Shown here: positions 50,072-57,456 of the stretch, piece by piece
Layout of the letters: every line of letters begins with the position of its first letter
How positions within the stretch are numbered: the first letter of the stretch is position 1
DNA from: Shimia sagamensis
Lineage (GTDB): Bacteria > Pseudomonadota > Alphaproteobacteria > Rhodobacterales > Rhodobacteraceae
Reading direction: 5' to 3'
DNA length: 64,000 bases
Assembly: GCF_900182745.1 (NCBI RefSeq)
Contig: NZ_FXTY01000008.1
Coordinates: 62,001-126,000, forward strand
The notes under the pieces: generated by a model
What the model was told of the DNA's origin: nothing
Databases searched by the model: none
Seen by the model: only the letters and a program-made list of their open reading frames with translations
Translations under genes and position numbers: made by a program

Positions 50072-50223
50072 TTTCTCACAAGCTCCCCGTACCGGGTTGG
50101 GTCCAATCGTATCGCACGGCCCATGCGAATTAGAAAGCCGTGCTCTTCTGCTGCGGTGCGTAGGCTCGCCTTGGGGACGCCCAAATCAAGCGCCGCTTCA
50201 TCAAGGGTCGCAAGTTTCGCCAT
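49885..50223 (-). CDS. Putative excisionase-like HTH protein
   Basis: Residues 1-55 (MAKLATLDEAALDLGVPKASLRTAAEEHGFLIRMGRAIRLDPTRYGELVRKCQ) look like a MerR/excisionase-type winged helix; the rest is a low-complexity Thr/Ala/Lys tail. The second half overlaps the integrase start in another frame, a large but not rare overlap in phages. Position just before int suggests a role in excision. The tail may be an unselected extension. Confidence 0.6.
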   Translation of the reverse strand: MAKLATLDEAALDLGVPKASLRTAAEEHGFLIRMGRAIRLDPTRYGELVRKCQGQPKAHASTNTTTEINTTSSTPAVSPALRAAQAAAKLKKSLPPTSPRKGGKVLPMNPQT

Positions 50224-50887
50224 TTGTTTCTCCCTTCAATGCGGCTGGGGTTTCTGTCATGCAGTCCTTCACGTCATCCACGCCACAGGTGGTGCAGGCG
50301 TCGTAAACGTGTTTGGTTCTGAAATTGCAGGCCTGCACGTCCATCCGTGTCGCCATCTCGTATTTCTCAGAGGTCTTGTTGAACTTCGCGACCACAGCGG
50401 CGTTGGGATCGATGCCGAAAAGTTTCGCTAGGCGGCCAATGCAGTATGCCAGCCCGGTGACTGCATCTCGGATTCGGTCGTGGTGGTGTTGTTTGGTGCG
50501 GTCGCTTGGGGCTGCATCAAGCGCCAAGTATGCGTCCACTAGTTCACCTGCGTCCGCGAAGGCTTCCAGCGCGAGCTTTGCCGGTGTTGGGAATTGGCGG
50601 GATAGGCTAAGGTGCAGCGGTGTGATCCGCCCTAAGCCCAACTCATTGACAAAGAGGTCCAGCGAAATCAGGGCATCCCCGATTTCATCTGCCACATCGT
50701 CAAGGGTAAGCGTTGTTCCGGCAATGTCGCGTTGTGCGCGCAGCCATTTTTTGACTGCGCCCATGACCTCGCCCACTTCATCTGCAACTTCTAGCGCCCG
50801 AAAAGCGGCGTCTGCTTTGTCGTTTCCTGGCCACTCTTGTTGGCGGGCGATGTTGGCTGCGCGTAGGGCTTCAAAGTTCACTGTCAT
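50201..50887 (-). CDS. Tandem MazG-like nucleotide pyrophosphohydrolase
   Basis: The 228-residue protein has an N-terminal MazG-type segment (about 1-90) with QQEWPGNDKADAAFRALEVADEVGEVMGAVKKW and DDVADEIGDALISLDLF, giving the EVxxE...ExxD metal-binding pattern. The second half repeats the layout in a degenerate form (FADAGELVDAYLAL, then AKFNKTSEKYEMATRM, a typical MazG C-terminus). The cysteine-rich end (YDACTTCGVDDVKDC) may bind metal. Such phage enzymes hydrolyse dNTPs or (p)ppGpp-like nucleotides. The ATG at 50887 is chosen; the frame runs further upstream. Confidence 0.8.
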   Translation of the reverse strand: MTVNFEALRAANIARQQEWPGNDKADAAFRALEVADEVGEVMGAVKKWLRAQRDIAGTTLTLDDVADEIGDALISLDLFVNELGLGRITPLHLSLSRQFPTPAKLALEAFADAGELVDAYLALDAAPSDRTKQHHHDRIRDAVTGLAYCIGRLAKLFGIDPNAAVVAKFNKTSEKYEMATRMDVQACNFRTKHVYDACTTCGVDDVKDCMTETPAALKGETNGETCDP

Positions 50888-50888
50888 T

Positions 50889-51029
50889 TTATGCACTCGC
50901 TTTTGAAACTGGTTTTCCGGTATAGACGACATCCCCAACCCGGATAGACACGCGGCCATCGGGGAGGGATTTGCAGGGGATGCCAACTATCGACACGCAG
51001 GTGCCTATGGTGATCGTCTTTAGGGTCAT
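50889..51029 (-). CDS. 46-residue phage protein of unknown function
   Basis: A short frame (MTLKTITIGTCVSIVGIP... to KPVSKASA) overlaps the end of the DUF5131 gene (ATGA at 51026-51029) and stops one base before the MazG gene's ATG. The coupling at both ends supports translation. It contains two cysteines and a beta-rich pattern. No family is recognised. Confidence 0.6.
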   Translation of the reverse strand: MTLKTITIGTCVSIVGIPCKSLPDGRVSIRVGDVVYTGKPVSKASA

Positions 51030-51901
51030 GTCGGGTATCCATCATGAACGACGCCATCAAGTTTACGCCCCAAGGCTTTGATTTCTTTTTGGTTCCGGCC
51101 TTCCCATTGCTTGAAATGAAACGGGGTTTGGGTTTCTAGGCATTGATCCCGTAAACTCCGGAACCATTCCGGGTCGGCTTTCCGGTGCATTGCCCCGCTT
51201 TCGCCGCCGGCTATAACCCAAGTTACGCTACGACGCAGCATGACGTATTCGCGTCCGTTGTGCAGGTGTCCGGGCGTCAGGTCGTTGCTGCCTTCCGGCA
51301 TCCAGACTTTGCCCCTTAGTGCATCCAAGAAATAGTTATTGCCGTTGTAGGGAATTGTGGTGAGGTCAATTGGGGCAAGTAAGGGTTCACATGAAAGGAA
51401 GTGCTGCCGCGCGTTGTGTTCCAGAAGTTCAGGGATGCGCCTGTTCGCCTCGGCTTGGCTTTCAACCGTGGTCCCCAGCCAAACGTTGGCGTAGCCCCAG
51501 CCGTGATCCGACCAATCCTGCGGAAGGAAGCGATACAGGTTTTGCGGACGTTTTGTCAGTAGCAACCAATCCAGATTTGGTGTGTCTTTGATTAACTGCC
51601 AGAGATCATCCCGCCACGATTGCTGAATACTCTTGTGGTTGTCGAACACGTCAGCCAAGGACGCGCAGAACACGCGGGGGCGATCCGTCGCACCCTCCGC
51701 TTGCCGGTTCCATTTCAACGGTGTTTTCCAGTAGCCCTCGCTGGTGCGTTTTCGTGGCGCGTGTGGGCCCCATTCAACTTGTTTGAAGCGCGCGGTCTGA
51801 ACCTCTGCATAGCAGTGGTCACACGCCGGGCTGACTTTGGTGCAGCCGATCCACGGGTTGAAGGTGTGGGTTGTCCACTCGATACCGCTGTTTTCCGCCA
51901 T
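51026..51901 (-). CDS. DUF5131 (phage Gp37/Gp68 family) protein
   Basis: The 291-residue protein begins MAENSGIEWTTHTFNPWIGCTKVSPACDHCYAE, with cysteines at 20, 27 and 30, and carries FCASLADVFD, WLLLTKRPQNL and VIAGGESGAMHRKADPEWFRSLRDQC. This is the Gp37/Gp68 family, whose fold and Cys cluster resemble radical SAM enzymes though the chemistry is unproven. It is common in temperate phages and some mobile islands. AAGGAG lies nine bases before 51901. Confidence 0.88.
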   Translation of the reverse strand: MAENSGIEWTTHTFNPWIGCTKVSPACDHCYAEVQTARFKQVEWGPHAPRKRTSEGYWKTPLKWNRQAEGATDRPRVFCASLADVFDNHKSIQQSWRDDLWQLIKDTPNLDWLLLTKRPQNLYRFLPQDWSDHGWGYANVWLGTTVESQAEANRRIPELLEHNARQHFLSCEPLLAPIDLTTIPYNGNNYFLDALRGKVWMPEGSNDLTPGHLHNGREYVMLRRSVTWVIAGGESGAMHRKADPEWFRSLRDQCLETQTPFHFKQWEGRNQKEIKALGRKLDGVVHDGYPT

Positions 51902-52007
51902 TCCGTCTCTCTCCTTCTTCATTGACCCGCTTGGGGGTTAGGCTGTGGCGCGCGTCTTGCGTTGACGTCCGTCGCTGGCCCCTGTTTCCAAGGGCCAGAA
52001 AGAGGCG

Positions 52008-52994
52008 TCAGCTTTCGGGGGTGCCTACAAACACCGGCAATTTGGTGTTTTCATGGGCCTGCGTCACCGCTTCATCAAAGGCGGCTTCAAACACCTTTTC
52101 CGGGTTGTGCACCGACATAATGAACTTCACGCTGGAGCCGGATTTGCGGTAGCGAAAGCGCACGGCCATGCGGTAAGGCGCGCCATTCAGGAACACGGGA
52201 ATTGCGATTGTGATCAGGTTCGGGATTTTGAGTGGTTGGCCGTCTGCGTCTTTGTGTTCGTTCAGGAATTGGATTTCCTGCTCCCCACTGTCGCGATTGG
52301 TCTTCACTGAAAGGTTGCTGGTTTCATGCACCTGGAATTGGCGTGACATGGACAGCAGTTCGGCCAGTTTGCCAAAACGGCCTTCCAGTTTTTGCGCGAT
52401 TTCAATCAGGCGGTTTTCCCAAGGCTGATTGTTCTCCGCTTCTATGCCTTTGATCAGGGCAGGTGTTGGGTCCACCACATCAAGCGCATGGGACTCGATG
52501 AACTCGCCCATGACGTCTTTGTCCTGGGCCTGACCTGAAATCTCCATCCACGCTTTCCATTCGTCTGAAAGCGGGAAGTTGTAGATGGCTTTGTGGTGGC
52601 AGTGGCGCGCGCTGGGGTCGCCGTTTGGCGTGGTGACATCCGCTGGTGCCCCTGCGTGGTAGTCTGCAATGCAGGTCAGCGATGGGTCGCTCATGACCGG
52701 GTTGGCGAAGATCGCGGAAGTGTCGCCTTTGAAGCGGTTGGACCAGTCAATGAAGCTTTGTAGGTCTTTCGGGTTTGCCGTGCCCTTGCGGCGCATCGGT
52801 TTTAGGAACTCGGCAAGCTTGCGATGGTGTTCCGTCAGGTCTTCAACTTTTCGGCCATCTGGCAGAACCACCAGATGCGGTTGCGACATGTCGAAGTTGT
52901 CAGGGATGCTCAGGTCGGCGTGACTGCCAAGCGTCTCCATGGCTTTGCGCATGGTTTCTGCGGGATTTTCAGCGAGAATTTCTGTGTCAGACAT
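52008..52994 (-). CDS. YfdQ-family (DUF2303) phage protein
   Basis: The 328-residue protein matches YfdQ/DUF2303: PHLVVLPDGRKVEDLTEHH at the N-terminus, HCHHKAIYNFPLSDEWKAW in the middle and PYRMAVRFRYRKSG near the end. These are found in lambdoid and alphaproteobacterial prophages, often beside recombination genes, but their role is unknown. It is the longest gene of the leftward operon apart from int. Confidence 0.85.
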   Translation of the reverse strand: MSDTEILAENPAETMRKAMETLGSHADLSIPDNFDMSQPHLVVLPDGRKVEDLTEHHRKLAEFLKPMRRKGTANPKDLQSFIDWSNRFKGDTSAIFANPVMSDPSLTCIADYHAGAPADVTTPNGDPSARHCHHKAIYNFPLSDEWKAWMEISGQAQDKDVMGEFIESHALDVVDPTPALIKGIEAENNQPWENRLIEIAQKLEGRFGKLAELLSMSRQFQVHETSNLSVKTNRDSGEQEIQFLNEHKDADGQPLKIPNLITIAIPVFLNGAPYRMAVRFRYRKSGSSVKFIMSVHNPEKVFEAAFDEAVTQAHENTKLPVFVGTPES

Positions 52995-53062
52995 GGTGTG
53001 CTCTTTGGTTTGATGTTGTGAATTGAAGCCGTAAGCGCGGCCTCTGGTTGGATGAAATTGGG

Positions 53063-53494
53063 TTAGTCGATGTCGCGCACTTCGCCGGTTTCCGGGTCGT
53101 GCGGGGTGACGTCGCGCAGGCCGGGGCGCATGCGTTTCATAAGTGGGCTGTAAAGGGTCAGATTGCCTTTATCGTCCACAAAGGCGGCGGCAGATGACGG
53201 TGGTGCTTTGGGGTGGGTGAAGTTCACCGTTGCACCCATGTCCAGGTCACCTTGCTTGCCTAGGGCATAGTTCACGGTGATCGTCATGGAGCCTTTGCAA
53301 CCCTTAGCGCCGTGTTCCTCTTTGTGGTCCACCATGGCCACTTGCAGGTCTTTGTGGCCTGACTGAATGTCTTTCATAAATTCGCCATCATCAAACAGCG
53401 AAAAGAGCTGCTCAATTGTGCGGATTGCATAGGGGTCATGTTCCAACACGTCACCGGATGCGGTGGGTTCTGTTGGTGGTTTTTCATGGGTCAT
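53063..53494 (-). CDS. Phage protein of unknown function
   Basis: The 143-residue acidic protein (THEKPPTEPTASGDVLEHDP...) has a central beta-rich part (KGSMTITVNYALGKQGDLDMGATVNF) and ends TPHDPETGEVRDID. It sits just upstream of the YfdQ gene and may work with it, as such pairs recur in phages (inferred). GAGGA lies 8 bases before a GTG at 53497 and 11 before the ATG at 53494, so the start may be one codon earlier. Confidence 0.7.
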   Translation of the reverse strand: MTHEKPPTEPTASGDVLEHDPYAIRTIEQLFSLFDDGEFMKDIQSGHKDLQVAMVDHKEEHGAKGCKGSMTITVNYALGKQGDLDMGATVNFTHPKAPPSSAAAFVDDKGNLTLYSPLMKRMRPGLRDVTPHDPETGEVRDID

Positions 53495-53511
53495 CACGTT
53501 GGGATTCCTCT

Positions 53512-53778
53512 CTATCGTGGGCGTGAAATCTTGCCGATGTGTGCGTCAAACTCTGTGCGCAGGGTTTGGAATTTTGCGACGGCGGTTGGGTTGGTGGTTA
53601 GCTCGCGGCGGCTTTGGACCTCGCAGGTCTGGCGCAGATATTCAGCGGCACCGGTTTCTGTGATCCAGCCGGATTGCAGTTTTAGCTGCACTTCAACAAA
53701 CCGGTGAAACCGCTTGTCACTGCACAATATTCCGGCCTGAGTTGCAGCGGGGAGATGGTCAAAGGGAGTCCGGGTCAT
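53512..53778 (-). CDS. Small phage protein of unknown function
   Basis: This 88-residue protein is mainly helical (FHRFVEVQLKLQSGWITETGAAEYLRQTCEVQSRRELTT). It starts inside the end of the methyltransferase-like gene (ATGA-type overlap at 53775-53778), supporting co-translation. No family is recognised. Confidence 0.65.
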   Translation of the reverse strand: MTRTPFDHLPAATQAGILCSDKRFHRFVEVQLKLQSGWITETGAAEYLRQTCEVQSRRELTTNPTAVAKFQTLRTEFDAHIGKISRPR

Positions 53779-54464
53779 GCCGCCACCTTTAGGGCGTGGT
53801 TACCCCATTGATGGGCAGCGGCATCTGCAACGCCTTGAAAGGTCTTGCTGCGGATTTTCCACCGGTTGGGTCCTGGAGGTGCGCGGAAGATGGCTGACCA
53901 GCGCTTATATTCGTCGGTGCCGTGCTTGGGGGGCGTCAGTTTATTGGTAGCGGTTAGACCAGGCAGGCCACCCATGCGGTAAAAGCCGGTTGCCTTGAAT
54001 GCCTTTTCACCAAACCACCACGGCTGCACAATTTGAGGGGTGGGCAGGTCGCAAATGCGCTCTTTGGCCCATTTGTGCATGACCGGGTTTTCAATCACAC
54101 GCAGGGGAATCGGCGCGTTAAGGCAATCCTCAAATAGCGCGCAGGCCTCGTCAAACTCGGCAATCATATCCGCCCAGGTGCGGCCCTTGGGCAGCTTTTT
54201 GGGGTGGCTCTTGTTTGGACCGTAAAGCCACCGCTGACCGGCGCGGCACAGGCGGGTGCAGGGCGGGTGCATGACGCACAGCAAATCCCAGCGCCCTTCG
54301 TGCATCACGCGGCGCACATCGTCCTGGATATGTCGATTGGTCGGCGTGTCTGCTGGCAGAACGTCGCAAGAGAAGGCATTGAAGCCACGCGCCAAAAACG
54401 CATCACGCATTGCACCGCTAGTTTCACAGCCAATTAAGACGTTTATGTCTTTGGGAGATTTCAT
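53775..54464 (-). CDS. Methyltransferase-like phage protein (C5-cytosine MTase-like fold)
   Basis: The 229-residue protein starts with a Rossmann-type motif NVLIGCETSGAMRDAFLARGFNAFSCDVLP, comparable to motif I-II of DNA cytosine-C5 methyltransferases, and has VMHPPCTRLCRAG where those enzymes carry their catalytic PC motif. The target-recognition half of true C5 enzymes is missing, so it is short. It may be a modified-base or anti-restriction enzyme, or inactive. It is overlapped by genes on both sides. Confidence 0.65.
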   Translation of the reverse strand: MKSPKDINVLIGCETSGAMRDAFLARGFNAFSCDVLPADTPTNRHIQDDVRRVMHEGRWDLLCVMHPPCTRLCRAGQRWLYGPNKSHPKKLPKGRTWADMIAEFDEACALFEDCLNAPIPLRVIENPVMHKWAKERICDLPTPQIVQPWWFGEKAFKATGFYRMGGLPGLTATNKLTPPKHGTDEYKRWSAIFRAPPGPNRWKIRSKTFQGVADAAAHQWGNHALKVAA

Positions 54465-54721
54465 GCCGCCAGCGCCTTTTCATCGCGTTTCTTGACCGCC
54501 ACATAGGGCCACGGCTTGCCATCGGCGCGTGCATTGGTGCGCAGGGCGTCTGCCTGATAGCGCCAGCCGCACCATGCGTAGTCCGTGCCCTTGGTTTCAC
54601 CCTCGCCAGACAAATGCAGGTAGGCGCGTGTTTCGGTGTTGTAGAGGCGAATTTGGCTGTACCCATTTAGGCGGGCAAAATGGGCAGCTTGGCTCATGTT
54701 TTGATCAACGGGGGATGGCAT
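54461..54721 (-). CDS. Small phage protein of unknown function
   Basis: This 86-residue protein contains LNGYSQIRLYNTETRAYLHLSGEGETKGTDYAWCGWRYQADALR, a beta-rich pattern. GAGG six bases before the ATG at 54721 supports that start. Its stop overlaps the methyltransferase-like gene start (ATGA). The family is not recognised. Confidence 0.65.
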   Translation of the reverse strand: MPSPVDQNMSQAAHFARLNGYSQIRLYNTETRAYLHLSGEGETKGTDYAWCGWRYQADALRTNARADGKPWPYVAVKKRDEKALAA

Positions 54722-54724
54722 GTG

Positions 54725-54958
54725 TTACCTCGCTTGATTGGGGCATTCGGGGCGCGTTGCGCCGCCGGGGCAGGCGCAGTGCGGGAATTGGGGGCAGGTG
54801 CTGTTGTCCTGATCTGTGGGCGCGTGTGATGCCGTCCCGTGAGCCAGTGGCCTGTCAGAAGTCACACGCGCCCGGTTTGGAGCGGCCCCCAGCGCCACCC
54901 CACGGACATGGAAAAGATGATTTGCAAGAGCGGCAGGCACTAGAAGAGGTCGCCACAC
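54725..54958 (-). CDS. Possible cysteine-rich small phage protein
   Basis: The frame ends in STCPQFPHCACPGGATRPECPNQAR, with four cysteines spaced as in a small metal site. The only starts are GTG codons; the first, at 54958, overlaps the upstream gene by 19 bases and lacks a clear ribosome site. The N-terminal 40 residues look poorly coding, so a shorter product starting at a later GTG is likely. Confidence 0.4.
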   Translation of the reverse strand: MWRPLLVPAALANHLFHVRGVALGAAPNRARVTSDRPLAHGTASHAPTDQDNSTCPQFPHCACPGGATRPECPNQAR

Positions 54959-55272
54959 AGGGCGCGGTGAGCGCGAGTGTCGTCATCGTCGACGGTGATC
55001 GCCTCTTGAGGGACGGTCAGTGGTGCAAGGCTGCGTTTGGCTGCCATTTTCCAGTTTCGCACTGCCTCTTCCTCTGAGCTTCCGCTGCCAAAAGTGTCGT
55101 GAAGCTGGATTTCAAATAGGTGGCTTGCGCCTGTGTTGTCGCTGGGCGGGATCAGGGTGCCACCGGTTTCGCGGGCCTCGTTTGCAAAGGCCTCGGCCTG
55201 TCCTGCGGCGTCCAGGCATTCCAGCGATAGAAGGAATTGCTGTAAGCGGGTGAATTGGGCCTGAAAGCTCAT
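54940..55272 (-). CDS. Phage protein of unknown function
   Basis: The 110-residue protein starts with a helical segment (MSFQAQFTRLQQFLLSLECLDAAGQAEAFANEARETGG) and has an acidic, threonine-rich part later. Its start overlaps the stop of the 86-residue gene upstream (ATGA at 55269-55272). Family unknown. Confidence 0.68.
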   Translation of the reverse strand: MSFQAQFTRLQQFLLSLECLDAAGQAEAFANEARETGGTLIPPSDNTGASHLFEIQLHDTFGSGSSEEEAVRNWKMAAKRSLAPLTVPQEAITVDDDDTRAHRALCGDLF

Positions 55273-55529
55273 TGGATGCGCCCCGCCTTGCGGGTCACAA
55301 GCGTTTGGCCGGTTGTTTGGCGGAAGCTTGCACGGGCGCGGTCAAAGGCACGGTGCGTCAAAACCTGTTGCGCCATCTCTTGGGTTTTCAGGGAGTGCGC
55401 CGCCTCGTTGAGCGCGTCCACGTCTCCCGCCGCGACCTTCTGCAACCATTCGTCAGGCAATTCCTCTTCGGCGGTGAGTGGCAAGGCCTTCTTTTGTTCA
55501 ACGCGGATGATTTTTGAAATGTTGGTCAT
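55269..55529 (-). CDS. First gene of the leftward early operon, unknown function
   Basis: This 86-residue, helix-rich protein (KIIRVEQKKALPLTAEEELPDEWLQKVAAGDVDALNEAAHSL) is preceded by GGAGG six bases before its ATG. It is transcribed from the promoter-operator block at 55536-55600, making it the gene placed where lambda has N. No antiterminator-like arginine motif is present beyond scattered basic residues near the end (RARASFRQ), so the role is open. Confidence 0.7.
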   Translation of the reverse strand: MTNISKIIRVEQKKALPLTAEEELPDEWLQKVAAGDVDALNEAAHSLKTQEMAQQVLTHRAFDRARASFRQTTGQTLVTRKAGRIQ

Positions 55530-55535
55530 GAAATA

Positions 55536-55599
55536 CCTCCGATGTTTCGGTGACGTTATGTCCGATTTATCGGATAGTCAATATTTATGTCCGAAATAT
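55536..55599 (-). promoter_or_regulatory. Leftward promoter pL with operator cluster OL
   Basis: Read leftward: TTGACT (55581-55576), a 17-base spacer, TAACGT (55558-55553), then the GGAGG of the first gene. The spacer carries the operator TCCGAT-TT-ATCGGA (55561-55574). A second inverted repeat CCGA-TGTT-TCGG lies at 55539-55550, over the expected start of transcription, and a half-site TGTCCGA at 55589-55595 upstream. The same elements recur at the rightward promoter near 57,720. Confidence 0.7.
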
Positions 55600-55711
55600 A
55601 GGTTAGGGCCGCGTGCGACAATCGCCTTTGGGGTGAAATGAGTCGTCTGACCTCTTGCAAAATGCAGGGGAGTTGGGGCGAAATTCCGGCGGTGCACTAA
55701 AGGGGGTAACC

Positions 55712-56422
55712 ATGAGAACACTGGCGCAAGCTGCGAGATTAGGCCGTTTGGTGGCGTATTTGGAAGAAAAGGGATTTGATGTTGAGGAAGTGACGGACCC
55801 ATCCGAAATTGCGGATTTGGTCACCGATGTCGGGAAGCCATATTTGACGCCAATGTCATCGCCTCTTCAGAATGACTTCACTGAGGGAAACATTTTGTGC
55901 CTTGTGGCAAGGCGCGACGGTGTGCCCGTTATGATGGGGTGCGCTCGCCTTGAGGATCTCGGATCGGAAACGGTTGGGCGTTATTGGTCGCGAGTATTTT
56001 CGCGGGCGTATGCCAGGGGGGAAAGTGACCGTGTGGTGGGGGCTGTTCTGCCAACGATTGAAGATGAAATACGGGGGCGGTTGGTCTATTTTGGGGACTT
56101 GTTCGTCTCTAAGGAGGTTCGCGGATCGCGTCTTGCCTTGCGCGCGTTTGTCGCAATTGGCCACTTGGCAGTTTCGCTAAAGTGGAAGCCCAACTGGACC
56201 TACTGCTTTATTAAGGAAAGCGACGGGATGTTATCCACCGCTGGAATTTATGGATTTAACCGAATTTTTGGACGCCCTTTCCAGTGGGGGATTGAACCGC
56301 CTGCGCCGCGTTCTAACAGTGAATTGCTTGTGGCTGTCTCAAGTGACGATCTGCCTGCCATGACGGGCTTGGTGATGCAGGCTGTCGAGCGTTCTGGCGC
56401 GGCGCGGGCCGGGGCTTCTTAG
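55712..56422 (+). CDS. GNAT-like acetyltransferase fold protein (accessory prophage gene)
   Basis: The 236-residue protein has a layout suggestive of a GNAT fold: NILCLVARRDGVPVMMGCARLEDL followed by YFGDLFVSKEVRGSRLALRAFVAIGHLAVSLKW, where VRGSRLALRAF resembles the acetyl-CoA-binding segment. No close family is recognised and LuxI-type or other acyl-transfer roles cannot be excluded. AGGGGG lies before the ATG at 55712. It is in the opposite orientation to the surrounding lysogeny genes and interlocks its stop with the HTH gene (56419-56422), a position typical of accessory genes expressed in the lysogen. Confidence 0.55.
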   Translation: MRTLAQAARLGRLVAYLEEKGFDVEEVTDPSEIADLVTDVGKPYLTPMSSPLQNDFTEGNILCLVARRDGVPVMMGCARLEDLGSETVGRYWSRVFSRAYARGESDRVVGAVLPTIEDEIRGRLVYFGDLFVSKEVRGSRLALRAFVAIGHLAVSLKWKPNWTYCFIKESDGMLSTAGIYGFNRIFGRPFQWGIEPPAPRSNSELLVAVSSDDLPAMTGLVMQAVERSGAARAGAS

Positions 56423-57156
56423 ACGATCAGCAGTGAAAAGTTCAGAATGGTTTTGGTGCCTTCTGCGTCTTCTACATGCAGAAGGCACCTCAAAAACTCC
56501 ATTCTGACCTTAACTGGTTGATTTGGCATTTGGATGCTTAAGTTTTCAATGGTTGTTAAAGTTCCAAGCTTACTAGCCTTCGCATAGTCACGCCGCCACT
56601 TATCCGCAAGTTCCCGGTCCTCTAAGGTGTCAACGGCTTCTTGCAAAACGTCTTTGTCTGCGCATCGCATTGTGATGGCTGCAAGGCTTTGCTGCCCGAC
56701 TTCCTTGCATTCGAGTCTCTTGGATCTTGCATTTGGCGGGTGGTATTGATCACAGCGATCAAGCCACGGCACGAAGGCTTCAATGCGCCCACCCGATTTT
56801 GCGTAAGTTCGAAGAAGAGCATCGACGGATAGTCGATTTTCGTCCGCCTCCACTTGAGAAATTAGAGTTTCCAGGGTGTGGGTGGCGAGCGGTTTAATTG
56901 ACTTCGTCGCGGTTTCAACTTTCGGAAGTTTTCTCTCTGTGGTGAGGGCATCAAGTGTCGTGTTAAGCAGCGCTGCGGCACGGGCCATTCCAAAGATACC
57001 TGGTCCTGTCTTGCTTTCATCCAGGCGGGTATCTCTCAGGATGTTATAGATCGTTTTGCGCCCAAGCCCGGCGTCCTCTGAAAACCGATACACATCATTT
57101 TTGTATTCTTCGGAGCAGGAGATGGCGTCTCCCAGTGCGGCACGAAAACCCTTCAT
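56419..57156 (-). CDS. HTH regulator with an unusual C-terminal domain
   Basis: The 245-residue protein has an N-terminal HTH-like region (FSEDAGLGRKTIYNILRDTRLDESKTGPGIFGMARAAALLNTTLDAL), a Thr/Lys linker and a C-terminal part (SLAAITMRCADKDVLQEAVDTLEDRELADKWRRDYAKASKLG...MEFLRCLLHVEDAEGTKTILNFSLLIV) that could be a PAS-type sensor. No LexA/CI-type Ala-Gly cleavage site or Ser-Lys protease pair is evident. AGGAAAGG lies nine bases before the ATG at 57156, inside its own operator palindrome. This is likely one of two lysogeny regulators. Confidence 0.65.
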   Translation of the reverse strand: MKGFRAALGDAISCSEEYKNDVYRFSEDAGLGRKTIYNILRDTRLDESKTGPGIFGMARAAALLNTTLDALTTERKLPKVETATKSIKPLATHTLETLISQVEADENRLSVDALLRTYAKSGGRIEAFVPWLDRCDQYHPPNARSKRLECKEVGQQSLAAITMRCADKDVLQEAVDTLEDRELADKWRRDYAKASKLGTLTTIENLSIQMPNQPVKVRMEFLRCLLHVEDAEGTKTILNFSLLIV

Positions 57157-57166
57157 AACTGGCAAC

Positions 57167-57186
57167 CTTTCCTAAATTTAGGAAAG
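57167..57186. promoter_or_regulatory. 20-bp perfect palindrome over the start region of the HTH gene
   Basis: CTTTCCTAAA (57167-57176) is followed at once by its exact reverse complement TTTAGGAAAG. It covers the ribosome site of the 245-residue HTH gene and lies next to its -10 region, as expected for an autoregulatory operator. It is unlike the CCGAT operators of pL and pR, so a different protein, most simply this one, should bind it. Confidence 0.65.
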
Positions 57187-57217
57187 TTATATGTTGATCT
57201 TGACGGCTTCTGTCAAG
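57187..57217 (-). promoter_or_regulatory. Promoter of the HTH regulator gene
   Basis: On the minus strand TTGACA (57216-57211) is followed after 17 bases by CATATA/TATAAC (57193-57186). The -35 lies in an inverted repeat CTTGAC-N7-GTCAAG (57199-57217), which offers a second -35-like TTGACG pointing right for the gene at 57271. Confidence 0.55.
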
Positions 57218-57270
57218 GATATATTACCGTTAGGGTTGTGGGGGCGGTTTTTCACAAAAGGAGGACGGCC

Positions 57271-57456
57271 ATGAAAATTACGCGATTTAAGTTACTTGCG
57301 CTTGGGTTATCAGAGCCTCGATTGCGCGAAATAAATGACACGATAGAGGGGATCAGTTCCCAAGAAGTGCCAGCAGACTGTCGCGCTTCTCTGGGTTCTG
57401 CTCCATCAGCTCAACTAGACGAAGCGTCTCAGGAGACATCTCAATACCAAAAATAA
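57271..57456 (+). CDS. Small protein antisense to the end of the repressor gene
   Basis: This 61-residue frame (MKITRFKLLALGLSEPRLREINDTIEG...) has an excellent ribosome site, AAAGGAGG at 57258-57265. It begins with a basic amphipathic segment and ends in a polar tail. Its last 104 bases run opposite to the 3' end of the XRE repressor gene. It may make a small peptide, an antisense RNA, or both. Confidence 0.55.
   Translation: MKITRFKLLALGLSEPRLREINDTIEGISSQEVPADCRASLGSAPSAQLDEASQETSQYQK

Noticed and set aside
51975..51998. CTGGCCC/GGGCCAG hairpin between the YfdQ and DUF5131 genes as a terminator
   Set aside because: No T-run on either strand, and the genes on both sides belong to one operon.
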